Below are positions 17,240 through 26,272 of a DNA stretch of 64,000 nucleotides, piece by piece. Origin of the DNA: Bryobacterales bacterium F-183 (GTDB lineage: Bacteria > Acidobacteriota > Terriglobia > Bryobacterales > Bryobacteraceae). The notes below the pieces were generated by a model, which worked only from the letters and a program-made list of their open reading frames with translations, was not told the DNA's origin and did no database searches. Location: contig AP025252.1 in NCBI GenBank assembly GCA_016865505.2, forward strand, positions 1,488,001 to 1,552,000. Direction: 5' to 3'. The position numbers and the translations under genes are program-made. Within the stretch, counting starts at the first letter, position 1. The number at the start of each line of letters is the position of its first letter.

Positions 17240-18175
17240 ATGAAGAAGTTCTTTCTGAGTTTTGTGGCGCTGGTTTGCGCCTCTGTTGCTGCCTTCGCGC
17301 AGCCTAAGCCGGCTGCTGCTGGTTCAGCTGCTTTCGATAAGGCCAAGATCACGGCGTATGTCAAAGCCATGGAAGGCTGGAGCGATAATCCGCAGCTGAT
17401 GATCAAGGTGACGGATCCGGTGGCTTCGAAGTACTTGCCGGGGTTCCAGGAGTTCAACGTCGTACTCGTCTATATGGGCGAGGAAGTAATTCAGCGCAAC
17501 TACCTTTGGCGCGACGGCAAGATCGTGCAGGGCATGGTGAGCGACATCAACCAGCACCCGTTTCAGCAGAACATCGACAAGCTGAAGCCGGAGATGTCGC
17601 CGAGCTTTGGTACGCCGGGCGCGAAGGCCGTCATCACGGTGTTCAGCGACTTTGAATGCCCGTATTGCAAGGAAGAAGCGAAGATCCTGCGCGGGCAACT
17701 GATGCAGGAGTTCGGCAACGATGTACGGGTGTACTTCAAGGATTATCCGATCACCCAGATCCATCCGTGGTCGATGCCTGCTGCGATTGCTGGACGTTGT
17801 GTGTTCCGCGCCGAGCCTGCCAAGTTCTGGAACTATCACGATTGGATGTTCGAAAACCAGCAGGGGTTCACGCCGCAGAATCTGAAGGACAAGGTGATTG
17901 AGTGGGCCGGTACGCAGGGCCTGGATACGCTGCAACTGGGCCGCTGTATGGATAACAAGTCCACCGAGTCCGAGGTGCGGAAGAGCATGGCGGAAGGTCG
18001 GGCGTTGGGCATCGACAAGACGCCGATGTTGTTCATCAACGGGCGGCGGCTAGATCCGCAACCGTGGCCGGGTCTGCAGGCGGCGTTGAAGTTTGAGCTG
18101 GATTATCAGAAGACGGCCAACAACGCTGGCGAGAAGTGCTGCGAAGTCTCGATTCCAGGAGTTCTGAAAAAATAA
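17240..18175 (+). CDS. Exported DsbA-family thioredoxin-fold protein
   Basis: This 311-residue protein has a signal peptide (MKKFFLSFVALVCASVAAFA), an N-terminal domain of about 110 residues of unclear type, then a DsbA/thioredoxin domain beginning AVITVFSDFECPYCKEEAKIL. The CPYC motif is the redox-active pair. TPMLFINGRRL supplies the cis-Pro loop. It should act in the periplasm as a thiol oxidase or isomerase. The C-terminal GEKCCEV adds two more cysteines. The M28 peptidase gene begins on the next base after the stop. Confidence 0.85.
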   Translation: MKKFFLSFVALVCASVAAFAQPKPAAAGSAAFDKAKITAYVKAMEGWSDNPQLMIKVTDPVASKYLPGFQEFNVVLVYMGEEVIQRNYLWRDGKIVQGMVSDINQHPFQQNIDKLKPEMSPSFGTPGAKAVITVFSDFECPYCKEEAKILRGQLMQEFGNDVRVYFKDYPITQIHPWSMPAAIAGRCVFRAEPAKFWNYHDWMFENQQGFTPQNLKDKVIEWAGTQGLDTLQLGRCMDNKSTESEVRKSMAEGRALGIDKTPMLFINGRRLDPQPWPGLQAALKFELDYQKTANNAGEKCCEVSIPGVLKK

Positions 18176-19654
18176 GTGAACCTGCCGCGTGGCCTTAGCG
18201 GCCTCACTGTTTTCCTGTTTGCGCTCCGGGCGGATGATTCGGTTTTCAAGCCGATTGTCCGCCCGGACGTGTATTTGGAGAACATCAAGGCGCTGACTGC
18301 GGACAAGATGGGCGGGCGCGGTTCGGGGTCGGAGAACCTGGATCGTGCGGCAGACTTTATTGCCAAACGGTTCGAGTCTTTCGGATTGCATCCGAAGATG
18401 CAGCCGTTTGTGCTGACTTCGCGCGCTCGGTTGGGGTCCGGCAACCGGCTGCAGTTTACGGTGAATGGGCAGACGCAAAGCCGTAAGTCCAGCCGTGAGT
18501 TTGTGGCGTTGCCGTTCTCCGGTGTGGGCAAGGCGGCTGGCGCGGTGGTGTTTGCGGGGTACGGGATCACGGCGCCAGAGTACGGGTACGACGATTATGC
18601 GGGCGTCGATGTACGGGGCAAAATCGTGCTGGTGTTGCGGCAGGAGCCGCAGGAGTACGACGATTACAGCGCGTTTGAGGGAAGGTCGTATACGGCGCAT
18701 TCGCAGCTTGCCAATAAGGCTTTGAACGCCCGTCAACATGGGGCCAAAGGGGTGATCTTTGTGACGCCGATGTTCAGCCGTGGCAGCAATGACGATCGCC
18801 TGGAGCCGTTTGTTCGCAGCGCAGGTCCTGGCGATGTGGGGATACCGGTGATCCAGATGCGCGCCGCCGATACGAATGCGTGGTTCGAGCGTGCAGGACA
18901 TAGCCTGGACGATATTGGCCGAGACATCGATCGCGACTTGCAGCCACGATCATTTGCGTTTCCGGCTGGCGTGTCTGTGGCGATGGAAGTGGACATTGAG
19001 CGGAGGTCTCGCGAGGTCCGCAATGTGTACGCGTACCTGCCGGGGGAGACGGATGAGTACGTGATCATCGGCGCGCACTACGATCATCTGGGCAGCGGCG
19101 AGCAGTTTTCCTTGGGTACGCCGGGTGTGACGCATCCGGGGGCGGACGACAATGCGTCGGGTACGAGCGGGGTGATCGAGTTGGCTCGATGGTTTTCGCA
19201 GAGGCCAGGGCGGCTGAAGCGGGGCATCCTGTTCCTGACGTTTGCTGGCGAGGAGATCGGGCTGTTGGGGTCGTCGTACTACGTGAATCATCCGGCGCTG
19301 CCGCTGCAGAAAGCGGTGGCGATGATCAACCTGGACATGATCGGACGGATCCGCGATGGCAAGGTGTTTGTGATCAGCGCGGGCGTACGCGGTGTGGTGG
19401 AGCCGCTGGTGGGGAAGTATCCGGGGCTAAAGCCGGATCTTTCGGGTAGTGCCGGTTATGGCGCAAGCGACCATACGTCGTTCACCGGCAAGGGTGTGCC
19501 CATCCTGTTCTTTTTCTCTGGCCTGCATGGCGATTATCACAAGCCTTCTGACACCTGGGACAAGATCGACGCGGGCGCGACCGCGACGTTGTTGTCGCTA
19601 GTGGCGGATACGATGACGGTGTTGGGCAATCAGGGTCGCGACGTGTCGCAGTAG
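18176..19654 (+). CDS. Exported M28-family metallopeptidase with PA domain
   Basis: This 492-residue protein starts at a GTG directly after the preceding stop, so translation is probably coupled. A hydrophobic N-terminus is followed by a PA insert (about residues 110-260) and an M28 zinc peptidase domain. The zinc and catalytic residues are visible in order: IIGAHYDHLG, PGADDNASGTSG, FLTFAGEEIGLLGS, MINLDMIGR and FSGLHGDYHKPSDTWD. It is likely an exported aminopeptidase. The 3' end overlaps the convergent membrane-protein gene by 25 bases. Confidence 0.88.
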   Translation: MNLPRGLSGLTVFLFALRADDSVFKPIVRPDVYLENIKALTADKMGGRGSGSENLDRAADFIAKRFESFGLHPKMQPFVLTSRARLGSGNRLQFTVNGQTQSRKSSREFVALPFSGVGKAAGAVVFAGYGITAPEYGYDDYAGVDVRGKIVLVLRQEPQEYDDYSAFEGRSYTAHSQLANKALNARQHGAKGVIFVTPMFSRGSNDDRLEPFVRSAGPGDVGIPVIQMRAADTNAWFERAGHSLDDIGRDIDRDLQPRSFAFPAGVSVAMEVDIERRSREVRNVYAYLPGETDEYVIIGAHYDHLGSGEQFSLGTPGVTHPGADDNASGTSGVIELARWFSQRPGRLKRGILFLTFAGEEIGLLGSSYYVNHPALPLQKAVAMINLDMIGRIRDGKVFVISAGVRGVVEPLVGKYPGLKPDLSGSAGYGASDHTSFTGKGVPILFFFSGLHGDYHKPSDTWDKIDAGATATLLSLVADTMTVLGNQGRDVSQ

Positions 19655-20838
19655 CCTGTTGCGACTGTAGGGTCCCAACGAAACATGTTGCGTGGACGTT
19701 GTGCGCCGACGATCAAGGTGTCCGATGCGATGACCTCGCCGAAGGGGAAGCATCGGACGACGATGGGCTCGGCCTGACGTTCCCGCGAGTACTCGATTAG
19801 CTTCTCTGTGGGTTCCGCGCGGCGGACGTACTGCGGGTACTTTTTGTACCAGAGGTAGCCGATGTTGTGCGCGAGGATGATAACCACAAGGGCGTTTGCC
19901 CAAGGCTTTCTCCATTGCCGGACCTCGATCCAGGCGGCGCCTACGAAGATGGCGAGCGCGAGGCTGGCAAGGTACGTATGGCGGCTGGGCATTCGCGGCA
20001 TGTAGGTCAGAAAGACGTACGGCAGCATTGTGATGGCTATCCAGACGAGTCCGGCAGCGATGAAGCCGTAGCGGCGTTTGAGTGCGAGGACGATGAGCGC
20101 GAGTACGCCCCAGAACCACAGCAAGCGTCCGGTGGAGATGATGAGCACCGTGAGGAAGCCGGGGCCGAGTTGGAAAGTGCCGTCGTTGAAATGCAGATGG
20201 TCCTGCTTGGCGCCGAAGATGGCGAGGGTGTAGAGTGCGGCGGTGATCGCGAAGGGTGTGGTGAGCAGGGCGATCCGCGGCAGCGGGACGTCATCCAGCC
20301 ACAAAATGAGGGCGAAGAGGGGCACAAAAACGACGCCCGACTCCTTGCTGAGCAGGGCGAGGGCGAACATCGCATAGGCTGCGGCGTAGCGCTTGCGGAT
20401 GGTGACCAGAATCGCCAGTAAGGTGAAGGTGAACACCAGCAGTTCCGGCAGCGAGGCATACCAGACGACGGCTTCCTGATGTCCTTCATGTACGGCGAAG
20501 AATACGGCGGAGGCGATAGCGATGGGCCAGCCGATGTAGCGCCAGGAGCCGAGCATCACCACCAGGCCGATGTTGAGGATGTGGACGATGAGGCTGGTGG
20601 CGTAAAGGAATGGCGCGCTGACGCCCACGAGGCTTTCCGTCCAATGGGTGATGAGGATGGATGTCGCACGGCAACGGTACAGCGCGTCCTGCGCGAGGTC
20701 CGCCCACTGGGAGAGTGCGCCGTACTTGCGTCCCAGGGCAATCTGCGTGTAGTCGTCCGAGATGGGCGGCAGAAACTGGAACGGCAGGTACGCGATGACG
20801 GCGGGGATCGCGCAGAGCAGATAAACGCGGGCTAACAC
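19630..20838 (-). CDS. Polytopic membrane protein, possible GT-C-type glycosyltransferase
   Basis: This 402-residue protein has about ten predicted membrane helices. The first extracytoplasmic loop has ISDDYTQIALGRKYGALSQW, where an acidic pair occupies the place used for catalysis in GT-C glycosyltransferases; the loop AVHEGHQEAVVWYASLPELL and the SKESGVVFVPLF motif are common in uncharacterised bacterial membrane proteins of this group. The C-terminus is a short soluble tail. I cannot assign donor or acceptor. The 3' end overlaps the M28 gene. Confidence 0.65.
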   Translation of the reverse strand: MLARVYLLCAIPAVIAYLPFQFLPPISDDYTQIALGRKYGALSQWADLAQDALYRCRATSILITHWTESLVGVSAPFLYATSLIVHILNIGLVVMLGSWRYIGWPIAIASAVFFAVHEGHQEAVVWYASLPELLVFTFTLLAILVTIRKRYAAAYAMFALALLSKESGVVFVPLFALILWLDDVPLPRIALLTTPFAITAALYTLAIFGAKQDHLHFNDGTFQLGPGFLTVLIISTGRLLWFWGVLALIVLALKRRYGFIAAGLVWIAITMLPYVFLTYMPRMPSRHTYLASLALAIFVGAAWIEVRQWRKPWANALVVIILAHNIGYLWYKKYPQYVRRAEPTEKLIEYSRERQAEPIVVRCFPFGEVIASDTLIVGAQRPRNMFRWDPTVATGYCDTSRP

Positions 20839-20862
20839 AAGGGTCTAGGATGACACAAACGA

Positions 20863-20899
20863 AAGGCCCGCCCGAGGGGTATCCCTCGAAGCGGGCCTT
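20863..20899 (-). terminator. Rho-independent terminator after the TonB receptor gene
   Basis: A 9-base-pair stem (AAGGCCCGC with GCGGGCCTT) encloses an inner CGAGGG/CCCTCG stem. Read on the minus strand it is followed by CTTTCGTTTG. It lies 19 bases past the receptor stop codon and fits termination of that gene. Confidence 0.75.
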
Positions 20900-20917
20900 G
20901 TTGCGTAATGCTGCGGC

Positions 20918-23900
20918 TTAGAAAGACAACCGCAAGCCCAACTGCGTCTGGCGGGGGTTGCCCACCGTCGACGTGATGATGCCTGCGTTCGGGCTTCCTA
21001 CGGCCGGATTCGGCAGATCAAACTGCGGGGTGTTCAACAGATTGAAGAACTCCGCGCGGAACTGCAGACGCCACTTCTCCGAAGGCGAAAAGTCCTTGAA
21101 GAGAGAGTAGTCCCAGTTGATACGACCGGGTCCACGCAGGATGTTGCGTCCGCTGTTGCCAAAGGTGAAGGTCTGCGGGACACCCCAGGCCGCACCAGCG
21201 GTGTTGAACGACGTGTCGAACCACATGGCGCGATCGGGGTTGGCGATTTCACCGCTGCCCAAGCGCATCGGACGGCTGGCGCCCGAGTTGCTGACCGAGG
21301 TGTTCAGCACCGGCGTGAAGGGAAGGCCCGTCTGCGCGGTGAAAATCACGTTCATGTCCCAGCCACCGAGGATGGCGCGGGAGACGGCGTTGGAGTTTGC
21401 ACCCCAGCGGCGACCCTTGCCGAACGGCGTAGACCAGTTCATGGAGTGCGTCACGCGATGACGGATGTCAAAGCCGCTGCTGCCGCGGTCGACGTTGCGG
21501 TACCGCGAATCCTGCGGGATCGGGCCGTTGTCGGCGCCGCCGAAGGCGTTCGGTACGTTGTCGATCGAGTGGGCCCAGGTGTAGGCGGTGAGGAAGCCGA
21601 TGCCGTTGGCAAAGCGGCGTTCCAGAGTGGATTGCAGCGAGTGGTACGCCGAGCGGCCGTCGAAGGTGTTGTACGTCACGCCGACGACGTTGGGAGCGCG
21701 GCCAATGAGCGGACGGCGAGGACCAGGCGCACCGGGACCCGGCACGGGCTGGTTGATGTCGTAGGTATAGTCGAGGTCGCGGCCGAGGTTGCCGACATAG
21801 CCGATCTTGAACACCAGGTCCTTGGGCAGCGCCTGCTGGATCTGGAAGTTGAACTGTTGGGCGTAGCCGGAACGCAGCTGCTGATCGATGGCGATCATGC
21901 CGCCGGTGGGGTTGTTCGACACGATGTTCGGGTCGAGTACGGGGATTGCCGGGAGGCCATCCTGCACGCGGCGCGGATTCGGGTTGAACTGGTTGATGTC
22001 GATGGCGTTGATGGGGCCAAACGGCAACTGGCGGTGCAGGCGCAGGTAAGCGGCTTCGGAACCCACCGGGTTGTAGAAGATGCCGCCGCCGCCGCGTAGA
22101 ACGGTCTTGTTGGTGAGGCGGAAGGCAAAGCCCAGGCGGGGAGCCCAGTTGTTGCCGTCGGCCTTGATGTTGGTGTGGCGATCGGAGTTGAAGCCGGCGA
22201 TCAACAGCTTGCCGGTGGTGACGTCGAAGTTCGAGATACGGTTGGCCACTTCCATCACGGGGGTGTCCAGCTCATAGCGGATTCCCATGTTGATGGTGAG
22301 GCGGCTGTTCACCTTCCAGTCGTCCTGGATGAAGGTGCCGTATTCCCAGAAGCGCATGCCGGGGAACACCAGGGTGAAGTCCTGCTCGATGGTGCTGGCG
22401 GTGCCGAGCAGCAGGGCGGCCATGGCGTCGCCAGTGGTTGCGGTGTTGTTGGGATCGTCGGTGAAGGTGCGGGCGAAGTTGAAGCGGCCGTTGCCACGGT
22501 TGGTCTGGAACTGCGTCACCTGACGGCGGCGCGTTTCAAAGCCACCCTTGATGGTGTGCTTACCGGTGAGCTTGGTCAACTGCACCGTCGGGTGGAAGGT
22601 GTTCTGGATGCGGTAGATCGGCAGCGAGCGAGTCTGGCCGATGCCGGTGTAGCCGGCGGGGCTGAAGATCGGCAAGCCGTCGGAGTTCTGGCCCTGGTTC
22701 GCGCCGCGGATGCCCGCCTTTTCGCCAAGCTGCGCGCCGGGCGTTGCGCCTTCCTGCAGGAAGGTAAGATTGAAGCGGGAAAAGCCCATGCGGGCTTCCA
22801 TCACGACGGTGGGCGTGAAGGTACGGATCCAGCTCAGGTTCGCGTTGTAGGTATTGAGCTTGGAATCGCCGGCGAAGGTATCTTCGTTGCCCAGGCCGAC
22901 GGGGCCCGATGCGCCGGGAACGCCGGTGACGTTAGTGAAGGTGGAAGGACGCGTGGTGAGCGTGTCCTGACGGGAGAAGCGTCCGTAGACGGTGTTCTTC
23001 TCGTTCCAGTTCCAGTCCAGACGGCCGTCGCCCTGGTCCCACTGCTGGGCTTCTTTGGGCTGGCTGGTGTGGTTGTTGACCAGACCGGAGCGCTGCGGCG
23101 CGGGATACAACAGGGCGAACTTGCCCATCACCGAATCGAGGCGATTGGTGGGGATGATGCGGCCGGGGAACGGATCGCGGCGGAAGCCGGTGGGGAGCGA
23201 TGCATCAGCCCGCGTGGTGAGCGGGTCGAAGATGTCGCGTACGCCGGTGAAGTTGCCGACGCGCGTTTCCATCGTGGGTACGGTGTTGACGAACGTACGT
23301 TCAATACGGCGGCGGAAGCCTTCGTAGTTGGTGAAGAAGAACAGCTTGTTGGGGATCACCTTGCCGCCGAAGCTGGCGCCAAACTGATTCTGACGGAACG
23401 CGGGCTTGGCCACTGCGGGGTTGGCGAAGTAGTTGCGCGCGTCCATCTTGTCGTTGCGCAAGAACTCGTACGCACTGCCGTGCCATTCGTTGGAGCCGGA
23501 CTTGGTGAGTACGTTCACGGTGGCGCCGGAGTTGCGGCCCTGCTCCGCGGCGAACATGTTGGTCTGGATCTTGAACTCGCGTACGGCTTCTACCGAAGGC
23601 CGTAGCACGATGCTCAGCGTCAGACGATCGTTGTTGTCGCTACCGTCGATGAGGAAGTTGTTGGAGCCTTCACGATTGCCGTTGGCGAAGATTTCCGAAC
23701 CCGGGCGAAGATCGTCCGGACGGCTGCCGCTCATGATGGTGCCGCGGGAGCTGAAGCCCACGCCCGTCACGCCAGGGCCGAGAATCGCGAGTTGGACAAA
23801 GTTGCGGCCGTTGAGGGGGAGGTCCTGAATGGCTTTGGTTTCGACCACCTGGCCGATCGAGGAGCTTTCCGATTCGATGGCTGGCGGCTTTTCGGTAACG

Positions 23901-24244
23901 TTTACTGATTCGCTCACCTGGCCGACTTCCAGGCCAACATCCAGGCGTGCCACCTGGTTGACCTCGAGCCGGACGTTTTCCTGATTGACGCTGCGGAATC
24001 CCTGCTTTTGAATGACAACGCGATAGTTGCCGGGGGCGAGGAACGGGATCGTAAAGGAACCGTCATCGTTGCTGGTTACCTTGCGCTCCACGCGCGTATC
24101 GACGTTGATTGCGTTTACTTCTGCATTCGGAACGGCGGCTCCACTCTTGTCGCTGACCGTTCCGTTTAATGTGGCAGTGGTCTGCCCGAACATGATGATG
24201 CCGGCAGCGAGCAGAGCCGCCAGCGCGAACTTGAACCTTGTCAT
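20918..24244 (-). CDS. Oar-like TonB-dependent receptor with carboxypeptidase-regulatory domain
   Basis: The product is about 1108 residues from the ATG at 24244, which opens into a signal peptide (MTRFKFALAALLAAGIIMFGQ). Next come a carboxypeptidase-regulatory-like beta-sandwich (about residues 20-105, TLNGTVSDKSGAAVPNAEV), a plug domain (LPLNGRNFVQL, then a NNFLIDGSDNNDR region) and a long beta-barrel ending in Phe (LRLSF). This architecture is the multi-copy Oar-like receptor family of Acidobacteria, thought to bind large substrates at the outer membrane. The ligand is unknown. A terminator follows. The gene is divergent from atpZ across 84 bases. Confidence 0.9.
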   Translation of the reverse strand: MTRFKFALAALLAAGIIMFGQTTATLNGTVSDKSGAAVPNAEVNAINVDTRVERKVTSNDDGSFTIPFLAPGNYRVVIQKQGFRSVNQENVRLEVNQVARLDVGLEVGQVSESVNVTEKPPAIESESSSIGQVVETKAIQDLPLNGRNFVQLAILGPGVTGVGFSSRGTIMSGSRPDDLRPGSEIFANGNREGSNNFLIDGSDNNDRLTLSIVLRPSVEAVREFKIQTNMFAAEQGRNSGATVNVLTKSGSNEWHGSAYEFLRNDKMDARNYFANPAVAKPAFRQNQFGASFGGKVIPNKLFFFTNYEGFRRRIERTFVNTVPTMETRVGNFTGVRDIFDPLTTRADASLPTGFRRDPFPGRIIPTNRLDSVMGKFALLYPAPQRSGLVNNHTSQPKEAQQWDQGDGRLDWNWNEKNTVYGRFSRQDTLTTRPSTFTNVTGVPGASGPVGLGNEDTFAGDSKLNTYNANLSWIRTFTPTVVMEARMGFSRFNLTFLQEGATPGAQLGEKAGIRGANQGQNSDGLPIFSPAGYTGIGQTRSLPIYRIQNTFHPTVQLTKLTGKHTIKGGFETRRRQVTQFQTNRGNGRFNFARTFTDDPNNTATTGDAMAALLLGTASTIEQDFTLVFPGMRFWEYGTFIQDDWKVNSRLTINMGIRYELDTPVMEVANRISNFDVTTGKLLIAGFNSDRHTNIKADGNNWAPRLGFAFRLTNKTVLRGGGGIFYNPVGSEAAYLRLHRQLPFGPINAIDINQFNPNPRRVQDGLPAIPVLDPNIVSNNPTGGMIAIDQQLRSGYAQQFNFQIQQALPKDLVFKIGYVGNLGRDLDYTYDINQPVPGPGAPGPRRPLIGRAPNVVGVTYNTFDGRSAYHSLQSTLERRFANGIGFLTAYTWAHSIDNVPNAFGGADNGPIPQDSRYRNVDRGSSGFDIRHRVTHSMNWSTPFGKGRRWGANSNAVSRAILGGWDMNVIFTAQTGLPFTPVLNTSVSNSGASRPMRLGSGEIANPDRAMWFDTSFNTAGAAWGVPQTFTFGNSGRNILRGPGRINWDYSLFKDFSPSEKWRLQFRAEFFNLLNTPQFDLPNPAVGSPNAGIITSTVGNPRQTQLGLRLSF

Positions 24245-24328
24245 GTGCTTGATTAAGACCCCTTTATTGGGCGACACCACTTATATCAGAACGCCAGGAG
24301 GTTCGGGTGCGATACTGACTACAGACCG

Positions 24329-24550
24329 ATGCCGCGTCCGCGCAAAGACCTGCCGGTGCTCGCTCAAGTAGCTCACTACCTGAGCCTGGCCACGATCTTG
24401 CCCGCTTGCGTCTTTGTCGGCTGGCTTATCGGGTACGGCCTGGACCGCTGGCTGGGCACCACCTTCCTGCAGATCGTATTTCTGATCATTGGCGTGGTTG
24501 CCGGGTTCGTTAGTCTCATTCGGGACCTGCTGCGGGATACGCAGGAGTGA
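24329..24550 (+). CDS. atpZ: AtpZ/AtpI-family ATP synthase accessory protein
   Basis: This 73-residue protein has two membrane helices separated by GYGLDRWLGTTFLQ, the typical AtpZ pattern (a G-x-x-LD-x-x-x-x-T motif between helices). AtpZ/AtpI proteins help c-ring assembly and may transport Mg2+ or Ca2+. It is the first gene of the Fo cluster. A possible extended -10 (TGCGATACT at 24308-24316) lies just upstream, so its message may have a very short leader. Confidence 0.8.
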   Translation: MPRPRKDLPVLAQVAHYLSLATILPACVFVGWLIGYGLDRWLGTTFLQIVFLIIGVVAGFVSLIRDLLRDTQE

Positions 24551-24555
24551 CGGCG

Positions 24556-24936
24556 ATGAACGACCTGTTCTACCGCGACGCTTTGCGCCGGATCGACCGC
24601 TTCTTCGCGATCCTGGGTGTACTGGGTACGGCCACTTGTGCATTGCTGTACACCAGTAGAGAAGCAGTGGCCTTTGCCTGCGGTTCGCTGCTTGCGTACC
24701 TGAGCTTTTTGCTCATCAAGCGATTTGTGAATTCTCTGGGTCCGACCACGGAAACGTCGCCGCGCGGACAGGCTTTTGGACTGATCTTCCGGTACCTGAT
24801 CATCGGCGGGGCGGTCTTTGGTATGATAAAAACTACCGGCATGAGTCCCTGGCCTGTGTTCGCAGGTCTGGCAACAGCGGTTGCGGCGGTGTTAGCTGAA
24901 ATCGTCTATGAACTCGTGACGTCGCCGTCTTCGTAA
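24556..24936 (+). CDS. atpI: ATP synthase I-like protein
   Basis: The ATG at 24556 gives 126 residues and has CAGGAG eight bases upstream, overlapping the atpZ stop; a GTG at 24547 is a weaker alternative. Four hydrophobic stretches are present, with the family-like FACGSLLAYLSFLLIKRFV in the middle. Position between atpZ and atpB and this topology indicate AtpI, a c-ring assembly factor. The sequence is poorly conserved, so the symbol rests partly on context. Confidence 0.7.
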   Translation: MNDLFYRDALRRIDRFFAILGVLGTATCALLYTSREAVAFACGSLLAYLSFLLIKRFVNSLGPTTETSPRGQAFGLIFRYLIIGGAVFGMIKTTGMSPWPVFAGLATAVAAVLAEIVYELVTSPSS

Positions 24937-24958
24937 TCGCACCCGTACCACGTATCGC

Positions 24959-25693
24959 ATGCACCACGAACTTTGGATCACCGCGTTCCTGAACCAGTTT
25001 CTGGCAGGACCCGCCAACGCTCTTCTTGCGGCCTTTGGCCTGCACGCCGAAAATCCTGCCCGGCCCTGGAATAACTTCCAAGCCATGCAGTTGCTGGTTT
25101 TCGTGCTGATGCTGATCGTGTTCGGTATCGTGCGCTCGGGCTTTTCGGTGCAGGCGCCGACGAAGATGCAGCATCTGCTCGAGTCGTTGTACACTTTTTT
25201 GCGTGGGCAGACCGACGAAGTGGGCATCCACCATGGCGGTCATCTGGTGCCGTTCTTTGGCACCTTGTTCCTGTTCGTACTGTTCTGCAATCTGATCGGT
25301 ATCGTCCCCGGCTTTGAATCGCCGACGATGTTCCCGCCGGTGCCGCTGGGCTGCGCGCTCGCCACCTTCATCTTCTATAACTATCTCGGCTTGAAGAAGC
25401 AGGGCCCGATTCACTACGGCGCCCACTTCCTGGGTCCCATTCCGGTGATGGCCCCGATCATGTTGCCGATTGAAATCGTCAGCCATCTGGCGCGCCCCTT
25501 GTCGCTCACCGTTCGTCTCTACGCCAATATGTTTGCGGGCGAACAGGTGACCATCGCGTTCCTTGGTTTGACCTATGTGCTGGTGCCCGCTGTGTTCATG
25601 GGCCTGCACGTGTTCGTATCGTTCCTGCAGGCGTATATCTTCACGCTGATGACCATGATCTACGTGTCGAGCGCGATGGAAAGCGAACACTAA
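24959..25693 (+). CDS. atpB: F-type ATP synthase subunit a
   Basis: This 244-residue membrane protein is subunit a of the Fo sector, the proton or sodium half-channels next to the c-ring. The essential Arg lies in SHLARPLSLTVRLYANMFAGE, and MPIEIVSHL-like residues precede it (LPIEIVSHLARP). The C-terminal helix AVFMGLHVFVSFLQAYIFTLMTMIYVSSA is also characteristic. It is 22 bases after atpI. The unusual feature is the context: only atpE follows; atpF and the F1 genes are not in the window. Confidence 0.93.
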   Translation: MHHELWITAFLNQFLAGPANALLAAFGLHAENPARPWNNFQAMQLLVFVLMLIVFGIVRSGFSVQAPTKMQHLLESLYTFLRGQTDEVGIHHGGHLVPFFGTLFLFVLFCNLIGIVPGFESPTMFPPVPLGCALATFIFYNYLGLKKQGPIHYGAHFLGPIPVMAPIMLPIEIVSHLARPLSLTVRLYANMFAGEQVTIAFLGLTYVLVPAVFMGLHVFVSFLQAYIFTLMTMIYVSSAMESEH

Positions 25694-25825
25694 ACAGTTT
25701 TCAGTTGCAGTACATGCCGTTGTGCGGATGCCAGTGTGAGCGCCCACATCCCCAGATGCCTGGAACGAACCACCTCCTGGCTGGAACCGCGGACGGCAAA
25801 TTCATAAGGAGTACACACAAGTACA

Positions 25826-26131
25826 ATGCGTAAGTTCAGCAATCTGTTCATGCTGGCTCTCGTCCTGTCGGCTCTCGCCACTCCGGCGTTCGCCCAGGGC
25901 GCAGCCAACCCCAAGGGATATTCGGTGGACCTCGCGGCTCTCAGCCCGTTCGCCATGGCCATCGCCTCCGGCCTTTGCGGCCTCGGCCAGGGCAAGGCTG
26001 TCGTCGGCGCCGTGGAAGCAATGGCTCGTAACCCTGGCGCTTCGGCGGGCATCCGCTTCGCGCTGATTCTCGGCCTCGTGCTGATCGAATCGCTGGCGCT
26101 CTACACGCTCGTCATCGTCTTCCTCAAGTAG
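25826..26131 (+). CDS. atpE: F-type ATP synthase subunit c, with signal-peptide-like N-terminus
   Basis: This 101-residue protein is longer than the usual 70-90 because of an N-terminal extension that reads like a cleavable signal peptide (MRKFSNLFMLALVLSALATPAFA, then Q). The c-subunit hairpin follows: helix 1 with GLGQGKAVVGAVEAMARNPGA (polar loop RNPGA) and helix 2 with the ion-binding Glu88 in LVLIESLALYTLV. Gln55, Glu88, Ser89 and Tyr93 occupy the same relative spacing as the sodium-coordinating set of Na+-type c-rings; the position after Ser is Leu rather than Thr. AAGGAG lies 14 bases upstream of the ATG. Confidence 0.93.
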   Translation: MRKFSNLFMLALVLSALATPAFAQGAANPKGYSVDLAALSPFAMAIASGLCGLGQGKAVVGAVEAMARNPGASAGIRFALILGLVLIESLALYTLVIVFLK

Positions 26132-26164
26132 TAGTTTTTTCGACCTTGTCTCGCTAACAGGTGG

Positions 26165-26219
26165 AAAGGCAGGTACCGACGCTTCCTCGTATGGGTAAGC
26201 CTCGCGGGCCTGCCTTTTT
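26165..26219 (+). terminator. Rho-independent terminator after atpE
   Basis: AAAGGCAGG at 26165-26173 pairs with CCTGCCTTT at 26209-26217 and the stem runs into TTTTT. The loop is long (35 bases). It lies 33 bases after the atpE stop and closes the Fo cluster. Confidence 0.6.
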
Positions 26220-26272
26220 GAATTTCGAATCTCCTTCCCGGCATCACCAAAACATCCGGCTTCTTACGCGAC

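Noticed and set aside
24245-24328. dif-like site between the TonB receptor and atpZ
   Set aside because: AT-rich half-sites are present but do not match the XerD arm TTATGTTAA pattern.
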